Shown one piece after another: positions 13,584-18,172 of a stretch of DNA of 18,172 nucleotides (its first letter is position 1; each line of letters opens with the position of its first letter). The position numbers and the translations under genes were made by a program. This DNA comes from Sulfurimonas sp. (lineage in GTDB: Bacteria > Campylobacterota > Campylobacteria > Campylobacterales > Sulfurimonadaceae), in the NCBI GenBank assembly GCA_021648465.1, contig JAKISR010000037.1, forward strand, positions 1 through 18,172, read 5' to 3'. The notes under the pieces were generated by a model. The model saw only the letters and a program-made list of their open reading frames with translations. It was not told where the DNA came from and ran no database searches.

Positions 13584-15815
13584 TTATAACTCTAACAGTA
13601 CAGTATCTCTTCTTGTAGATTCAAATTTTTTGCATCCACTCTCAAATGCTCCACTTTCGCCTATAATAACACACTTATGTTTAGCTCTTGTAATCGCCGT
13701 ATAAATCAGCTTTGTATTGTGCATAATAAAGTGTGAAAAGCTCATAGGTATAACAACTATATCATACTCCATACCTTGAACTTTATGAATAGTTAAAGCG
13801 TAAGATAACATAAGATGTGATTTTATCTCTTCGTACTCATAAACAACTACCACATCCTCATTTGGATAAAAAACGAACACCTGTTCATCTTCCTCTTCTA
13901 TCTTAAAAAGTAGTCCACTCATACCGTTAAAAATTCGTCTTTGGTTTGAATCCTCAGCATTTTTAAAGCCATCACCACTCCAAGATGTCATATTTTCATT
14001 TTTTGTATGAACCACTTTATCCATCAAACGAAACTCCAATTGACCTCGTTTTACACACTTAGATGGGTTTGGATTAAAATACTCTTGTAAAACTTTATTT
14101 AAATTATTTGAGCCAAGAGTCCCTCCTTTCATGGGTGTTATCACCTGAAAATAGTTTAGATACTCTTTTATCTCTTTATTTTTTAACCTTAATCTTGCTT
14201 TTTCAATTGAACCTACAACTTTATGGACTATTTGAGTAACAATTTGCGTTGCGTTATCTTCTCGCAAATCTTGTAACTCTTTTACAGAGAGTTGATTTTT
14301 GAGTGCATAATAATTTAAAATACTGACATCAATAAACTCAAAATCATCATAATGTTGTCTAAATTGAGGTACTACTCCTTTGCGAATATCGTTAGCGATT
14401 AAAGTTATAGCTTGGTCTTCATTTTGTCTAAATATTTGTGTTAGTTTTACAATAGGGACTAATTTTAGAGTTAAAACATCACTTAAAATATTTCCAGCGC
14501 CAATTGGTGGAAGTTGGGCATCATCTCCAACTACTATTAAAATACTATCACGCCTTATTTTTGCTACAACTCTGCAAAATAAGGAGGAGTTTATCATGGA
14601 GGCCTCATCTATCAACACCACCGAGAACGGAAACATATCGTCATAACGCATAAGTAAACTCTGGATAGTAGCACTCTCATAACCTGTTGTATCGGAGATA
14701 CGCTGAGAGGCTATACCACTTAAGGCACATGTCATTATCTCTTTTTTTTCATAACGAATATTTAGTAAATCTAGTATAGTTTTTGATGTTGTACTCTTTC
14801 CAGTTCCCGCGTAACCAACTAAAAAAAGTATTTGTGCACCACCGTTTATAATCTCTACAGCTTTGCGTTGTTGTTCCCCTAACTTTTGTTCATGCGTATC
14901 TAAAAATTTATCTAAATCTTTAACAAAACCACCACTATCTTTTTTTGCTCTTGTTTTAAAATCATCATATAAAAACTTTTCAGCATCATAAAGACGAGAT
15001 GGAGCTACACGGTTATTTTTCATCAAAACTATACTTGATTCTGCCACTCTCTCAATTAAAGCAGCTTCATACAAAGTATCTTTATCAATAAATCCAAGTA
15101 GCTCATTTAGTTCGTTAAAAAGAATCTCTTTATTTACACAAGAGTTCCCCTGTTTTTCACAATACTCCAAAAGCACATAGTCCATAGCTGAACTGATGCG
15201 TTTTTCATCATCAATTTTCATACCCATTTTTAAAGCCAACTCATCAGCTCGTTTAAATCCAATATTATTTATGGAGGTCAAAATATAAGGATTATCTTTT
15301 ATCTTTGAACAAGGCTCATCCACATCTTTCATAGCCGTTGCAATAGTTGTAAGAAGCACCTGAGATACATCATATGGGCTCAAAAATTCACCAAGTTTAC
15401 GCATTGAGCGAAATTTCTTCCAAGATGCTTGAATTTTCTTAAGTCTCTTCTCTTTTATACCTTTAAACTCCAAAAGTTTTTCTATATCGTTATCTAAAAT
15501 ATCTATGAGTTTTTCATCTCCGAAATGTTCAATCAGTTCAGCTGTGAGTTTTTTTGTAAAACCTTTTACAATTTTATTTAAAAAGAAAAAGAGTTGATTT
15601 TGATTTACTTTGATGGAGTCAAACTTGAAAGTCTTACCATATTTTTTATGCTCATCCCAGTAACCGCTAAGAGTTATGGCAGAACCTTTTATATGTTTTA
15701 TCTCACTCTCATGGTAAGAGCCACTTACTTTTTCACCACTTTTTAAAACTGCAATAAAAAAAGCCTCATCCTCAAAAAGGATTTTGTCTATTTGACCGAT
15801 TAATGTTTCACTCAA
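13584..15815 (-). CDS. recD2: RecD2-like superfamily 1 DNA helicase
   Basis: 743 residues, the usual length for RecD2, a 5'-3' DNA helicase acting outside RecBCD. An OB-like N-terminal domain (about 5-70) and helix-hairpin-helix-rich region (about 80-200) precede the motor. Motifs: Walker A GYAGTGKS (334-341), Walker B LIDEAS (401-406), motif III VGDDAQLPP (429-437), HKVQG (677-681) and the motif VI-like TAITRAK (706-712). The start codon is TTG at 15815; the upstream in-frame stop is the endonuclease stop codon only six bases before, and there is no ATG until about residue 137, inside conserved sequence. No ribosome-binding site is evident, so translation may depend on reinitiation after the endonuclease gene. 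The gene is probably chromosomal housekeeping with the R-M genes placed directly upstream. Confidence 0.88.
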   Translation of the reverse strand: MSETLIGQIDKILFEDEAFFIAVLKSGEKVSGSYHESEIKHIKGSAITLSGYWDEHKKYGKTFKFDSIKVNQNQLFFFLNKIVKGFTKKLTAELIEHFGDEKLIDILDNDIEKLLEFKGIKEKRLKKIQASWKKFRSMRKLGEFLSPYDVSQVLLTTIATAMKDVDEPCSKIKDNPYILTSINNIGFKRADELALKMGMKIDDEKRISSAMDYVLLEYCEKQGNSCVNKEILFNELNELLGFIDKDTLYEAALIERVAESSIVLMKNNRVAPSRLYDAEKFLYDDFKTRAKKDSGGFVKDLDKFLDTHEQKLGEQQRKAVEIINGGAQILFLVGYAGTGKSTTSKTILDLLNIRYEKKEIMTCALSGIASQRISDTTGYESATIQSLLMRYDDMFPFSVVLIDEASMINSSLFCRVVAKIRRDSILIVVGDDAQLPPIGAGNILSDVLTLKLVPIVKLTQIFRQNEDQAITLIANDIRKGVVPQFRQHYDDFEFIDVSILNYYALKNQLSVKELQDLREDNATQIVTQIVHKVVGSIEKARLRLKNKEIKEYLNYFQVITPMKGGTLGSNNLNKVLQEYFNPNPSKCVKRGQLEFRLMDKVVHTKNENMTSWSGDGFKNAEDSNQRRIFNGMSGLLFKIEEEDEQVFVFYPNEDVVVVYEYEEIKSHLMLSYALTIHKVQGMEYDIVVIPMSFSHFIMHNTKLIYTAITRAKHKCVIIGESGAFESGCKKFESTRRDTVLLEL

Positions 15816-15818
15816 TAT

Positions 15819-16934
15819 TTAATTACTTTCTAAATAATTTTCATAACTACCTAAGGACGCAAAATTAATTTCATAGTTTGTATTGTCAATTTTATCTATT
15901 CTTACCGAATCTATTCCTAAATTTTGTAGTTTTTCATACGTTAAAAGCTCCCCTTGTGCTAGTGATAAAACATCTCTTAGTATCCATTTTCCTAATTCTT
16001 TATTAGAAAATGACATTAACGCTTTACTATTACTTTGGCAGACCTTTACTTGTAAAACATTACCTTTTGGTAACTTTAGACTAAATGGAGTATCTCGATC
16101 AGGGAAAAATTCAGGAGATTTATGATGTACGCTTGCAGGAATAGGAATATAAACTTCACTTTCATCTCTTTTTCTTCCATTAGAATTCCATTGGTTAAGC
16201 CCACTTCTTATATAAACAAACTTTTTACTTCCATATAATGGTAAATAAACTGTTTCTATAATTTTACTACTTGAACTATAAAATAAATCTTTTTGTAAAA
16301 TACAGTCTCTAATATCTTTAAGAGGATTTGCCAATATTTTCACATCAAACTCATGTAAAGGCTTATCAGTAATGAACCTTTTTGTTAACGTACTTTTTGA
16401 GATATTAAATGAATAGTCATGAATACCATCATTAAACCTTATTGAATTTTTTACTTTTTTAACATCAACAATATTATCAATATCTACATAATTCATATTT
16501 TCTTCATGTATTTTAAATCGGTTTTCATCTCTGATAACACAATGATATATAGATTTATCTATTCCATATAAGTTTTCAGTAAATTGTATTCTTTTATTTC
16601 TAAGTTCAGATACTATTTTAACTATTCTAGTAGGGCTTTTACCTTCATATAAAAATTTATCTTTATTAAATTCAGCAACTTTTTGAAAAGATTTATTGTT
16701 TCCCTCTAAAAATGTTTTTAGTCCTATTCCAATATTGCCCCTTATTGCATCAAGTGCTACATCACCTCTTGATAAGTCATTTGCTGAAAACGAGTTACAA
16801 AATATTTTCTCTGCTATTCTATAATATAAATAAGGGACATCAGAATCAGAAAATAGATTAGACAAACTTCCTATTATTTTTAGTGAATCCTGATATTCAT
16901 CTTTTTCACTAATTTTTTGGTCACTATAAAACAT
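15819..16934 (-). CDS. Type II restriction endonuclease with B3-like (NgoFVII/BfiI-type) DNA-binding domain
   Basis: 371 residues from the ATG at 16934. From about residue 240 the C-terminal third is the strongest clue: GLNQWNSNGRKRDESEVYIP, FFPDRDTPFSLKLP, VKVCQSNSKALMSF and GELLTYEKL recall the B3-like specificity domain of NgoFVII and BfiI. The N-terminal part lacks the HxK motif of the phospholipase D nuclease found in those enzymes. It carries instead LSRGDVALDAI, then GIGLKTF, a possible PD-(D/E)XK variant with D62 and K73 and E42 upstream. It should cut DNA unless protected by the adjacent m5C methyltransferase, whose gene it overlaps by 11 bases. A TTG at 16952 would add six residues. 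Neither start has a strong ribosome-binding site. The target sequence cannot be read. Confidence 0.75.
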   Translation of the reverse strand: MFYSDQKISEKDEYQDSLKIIGSLSNLFSDSDVPYLYYRIAEKIFCNSFSANDLSRGDVALDAIRGNIGIGLKTFLEGNNKSFQKVAEFNKDKFLYEGKSPTRIVKIVSELRNKRIQFTENLYGIDKSIYHCVIRDENRFKIHEENMNYVDIDNIVDVKKVKNSIRFNDGIHDYSFNISKSTLTKRFITDKPLHEFDVKILANPLKDIRDCILQKDLFYSSSSKIIETVYLPLYGSKKFVYIRSGLNQWNSNGRKRDESEVYIPIPASVHHKSPEFFPDRDTPFSLKLPKGNVLQVKVCQSNSKALMSFSNKELGKWILRDVLSLAQGELLTYEKLQNLGIDSVRIDKIDNTNYEINFASLGSYENYLESN

Positions 16935-17895
16935 TTCTAATTTCTTTGGCAATTGATTCTATAACAGATACGGTTACTGAGTTTCCAAATTGTTTATATA
17001 AGTGAGAATCAACTATATCTTTTGAAATTTTATAATTCTTAGGAAATCCTTGAAAGTTAGCACACTCTCTAGGTGTTAGTTTTCTTATTCCTTTACTGTC
17101 TTTAATGATAGGAACATTATGACCACCCGTACCCATATTTGCTGTTAAAGTAGGACAAACTTTACTTTTATTTTCTCTAACATACTGTCGTCTCCACTGA
17201 TAAATACTATTCTCATCAATAACATCATCTTTAATTCTTTTATAGAGTGGTTTATTATTATAATAGTATTTTTCATCAATATCGGATATCAAACAATCTT
17301 TGATTTTTTTAGATAGTTTTATCTTTTTTGGAAATTCAAATTCAACACTATTATCTAAAAATGCAACTATATATATTCTCTCTCTATTTTGGGGTATTCC
17401 ATAGTCTTTAGAATTAAGAACTTCAGAATAAACTTTATATCCTAAATCTTCTAATGTTTTCTTAACTATTTTAAAAGTATTTCCATTATCATGTCCAACA
17501 AAACCTTTTACATTTTCTAAAAAAAGAACTTTTGGTTTATGGTATTTTGCAATGCGTGCAACATCAAAAAAAAGTGTTCCTCTCGTGTCTTCAAAACCTT
17601 TTCTATATCCTGCTACACTAAATGCTTGACAAGGAAAACCTGCCAAAATAATGTCATGACTAGGTATATCTTTTTCATCTATTTGTGTAATATCACCATG
17701 TGGGATATCTTTAAAGTTGTCAGAATATGTTTTCTGTGCATGTTTATCTATTTCAGAAGAAAAAACAAAGTTTGTATTATTGCTAAATGCTTGTTCAAAT
17801 CCAAGTCTAATCCCACCAACACCTGCAAATAAATCTATAATATTATATATGTTATTAGAATTTAATAAGTCATTATTCATTAATTTAGTCATCAT
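16924..17895 (-). CDS. DNA (cytosine-5-)-methyltransferase of a type II R-M system
   Basis: 323 residues with all main m5C methyltransferase motifs: I, IIDLFAGVGGIRLGFEQAF (19-37), binding S-adenosylmethionine; IV, GFPCQAFSVAG with catalytic C89; VI, ENVKGF (127-132); VIII, QNRERIYIVAF (169-179); IX, RKLTPRECANFQGFP; X, QFGNSV. The target-recognition region between VIII and IX is short (about 90 residues) and ends with PTLTANMGTGGHNVPII. It should methylate one cytosine in the site attacked by the downstream endonuclease. An AAGG lies four bases before the ATG at 17895 and seven before the ATG at 17892; the latter may be the true start. The gene follows glyQ by 77 bases and overlaps the endonuclease gene, so modification is made first on the shared message. 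Confidence 0.93.
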   Translation of the reverse strand: MMTKLMNNDLLNSNNIYNIIDLFAGVGGIRLGFEQAFSNNTNFVFSSEIDKHAQKTYSDNFKDIPHGDITQIDEKDIPSHDIILAGFPCQAFSVAGYRKGFEDTRGTLFFDVARIAKYHKPKVLFLENVKGFVGHDNGNTFKIVKKTLEDLGYKVYSEVLNSKDYGIPQNRERIYIVAFLDNSVEFEFPKKIKLSKKIKDCLISDIDEKYYYNNKPLYKRIKDDVIDENSIYQWRRQYVRENKSKVCPTLTANMGTGGHNVPIIKDSKGIRKLTPRECANFQGFPKNYKISKDIVDSHLYKQFGNSVTVSVIESIAKEIRNVL

Positions 17896-17910
17896 TCACC
17901 CTTAATATTA

Positions 17911-17916
17911 ATTATA
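17911..17916 (-). promoter_or_regulatory. Candidate -10 box upstream of the methyltransferase
   Basis: TATAAT on the minus strand (17916 to 17911) would start transcription about ten bases before the ATG. A second TATAAA at 17942-17937 gives a longer leader and lies nearer the palindrome at 17953-17971. Which is used cannot be decided by eye. Confidence 0.3.
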
Positions 17917-17952
17917 ATAAATTTTACTACAAATATTTTATACATCTATAAT

Positions 17953-17971
17953 ATATTGCAAATTGCAATAT
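17953..17971. promoter_or_regulatory. 19-bp palindrome upstream of the methyltransferase gene
   Basis: Perfect nine-base arms around one central base (ATATTGCAA-A-TTGCAATAT), containing two TTGCAA boxes, themselves palindromic. It begins one base past the glyQ stop codon and precedes the possible -10 boxes of the R-M genes. A one-base spacer does not suit a hairpin terminator, so an operator for a dimeric repressor, or methyltransferase self-control, is more likely. It may also be chance in AT-rich DNA. Confidence 0.4.
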
Positions 17972-17972
17972 T

Positions 17973-18172
17973 TTAACCACTAATCCTCTTAATTCTCTCA
18001 GGCTCTTGCTCTTTATATAACTCCGCACAACCTTTTGAGAGTTCACGAATTTTAAGCATATAGTTTTGTCTCTCGGTTTGTGAGATTGCTTTTCTTGCAT
18101 CTAAAACATTAAATGTATTTGAAGCCATCATACATAAGTCGTACGCAGGAAGGGGGAGTCCAGCTTCAAGTG
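17973..18172 (-). CDS. glyQ: Glycyl-tRNA synthetase alpha subunit, C-terminal part (partial)
   Basis: The window edge cuts this gene; 65 codons and a TAA stop remain. The reading LEAGLPLPAYDLCMMASNTF, then NVLDARKAISQTERQNYMLK and IRELSKGCAELY matches the end of bacterial GlyQ, which pairs with GlyS to charge tRNA-Gly. The C terminus appears complete and in the usual form. It is co-oriented with the methyltransferase gene, 77 bases away, with no evident terminator between, so read-through into the R-M genes is possible. Confidence 0.88.
   Translation of the reverse strand, partial: LEAGLPLPAYDLCMMASNTFNVLDARKAISQTERQNYMLKIRELSKGCAELYKEQEPERIKRISG

Noticed and set aside
14380..14646. Open frame opposite the helicase gene
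   Set aside because: It is antisense to the conserved helicase motor motifs and codes for nothing recognisable; the same holds for antisense frames over modB, modC, the endonuclease and the methyltransferase.
13584..17895. A larger defence island (BREX, DISARM or similar) made of methyltransferase, nuclease and helicase
   Set aside because: The helicase is a standard-length RecD2 with housekeeping features, and no other defence genes are present; a plain type II R-M pair next to a chromosomal helicase explains the data.
1..18172. CRISPR array, tRNA, rRNA, riboswitch or replication origin
   Set aside because: No regularly spaced repeats, cloverleaf sequences, known aptamer cores or DnaA-box clusters were noticed in the gaps, which are all about 200 bases or less.

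Overview
The window is AT-rich, tightly packed DNA from a bacterium that is most likely a member of the Campylobacterota (Epsilonproteobacteria), close to Sulfurimonas, Sulfuricurvum or Arcobacter types. The pointers are the molybdate operon order modA / stand-alone Mop protein / modB / modC, the Y-family polymerase with a long N-terminal insertion, the small C-terminal J-domain protein, a separate glyQ alpha subunit, and a dissimilatory-type multiheme cytochrome. The genus is inference from remembered protein style, not from a search.

Layout. Positions 1-201 are a non-coding leader with a small inverted repeat. 202-2475 (+): Y-family translesion polymerase, then a DUF234-type PD-(D/E)XK protein lacking its usual ATPase half. 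2468-4456 (-): parvulin peptidyl-prolyl isomerase, N-carbamoylputrescine amidase (putrescine synthesis) and a J-domain protein. 4539-7217 (+): four overlapping genes for molybdate uptake. 7269-8471 (+): a secreted cytochrome c with twelve heme-binding motifs, the last being CX3CH. 8486-13386 (-): TIGR01777 epimerase-like protein, APC permease, then AMMECR1-like protein, radical SAM enzyme, MEMO-like protein and a small cupin, the last four in overlapping frames. 13425-13547: an inverted-repeat element of MITE type. 13584-17895 (-): m5C methyltransferase, overlapping restriction endonuclease gene, and a RecD2-like helicase beginning three bases after the endonuclease stop. 17973-18172 (-): the 3' end of glyQ.

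The least understood part is the AmmeMemoRadiSam operon (8486-11120). Its three core families recur together in many bacteria and archaea, but I know of no established reaction. Here a fourth gene, a cupin, is translationally joined to it. The second point of interest is the restriction-modification cassette: its endonuclease carries a NgoFVII/BfiI-type B3-like C-terminal domain on what looks like a different, PD-(D/E)XK-like, N-terminal nuclease. The third is the 123-bp palindromic element between the helicase and the epimerase gene, which abuts a consensus -10 box. No CRISPR array, rRNA, tRNA or complete insertion sequence was seen, and no stretch without a gene exceeds about 200 bases.
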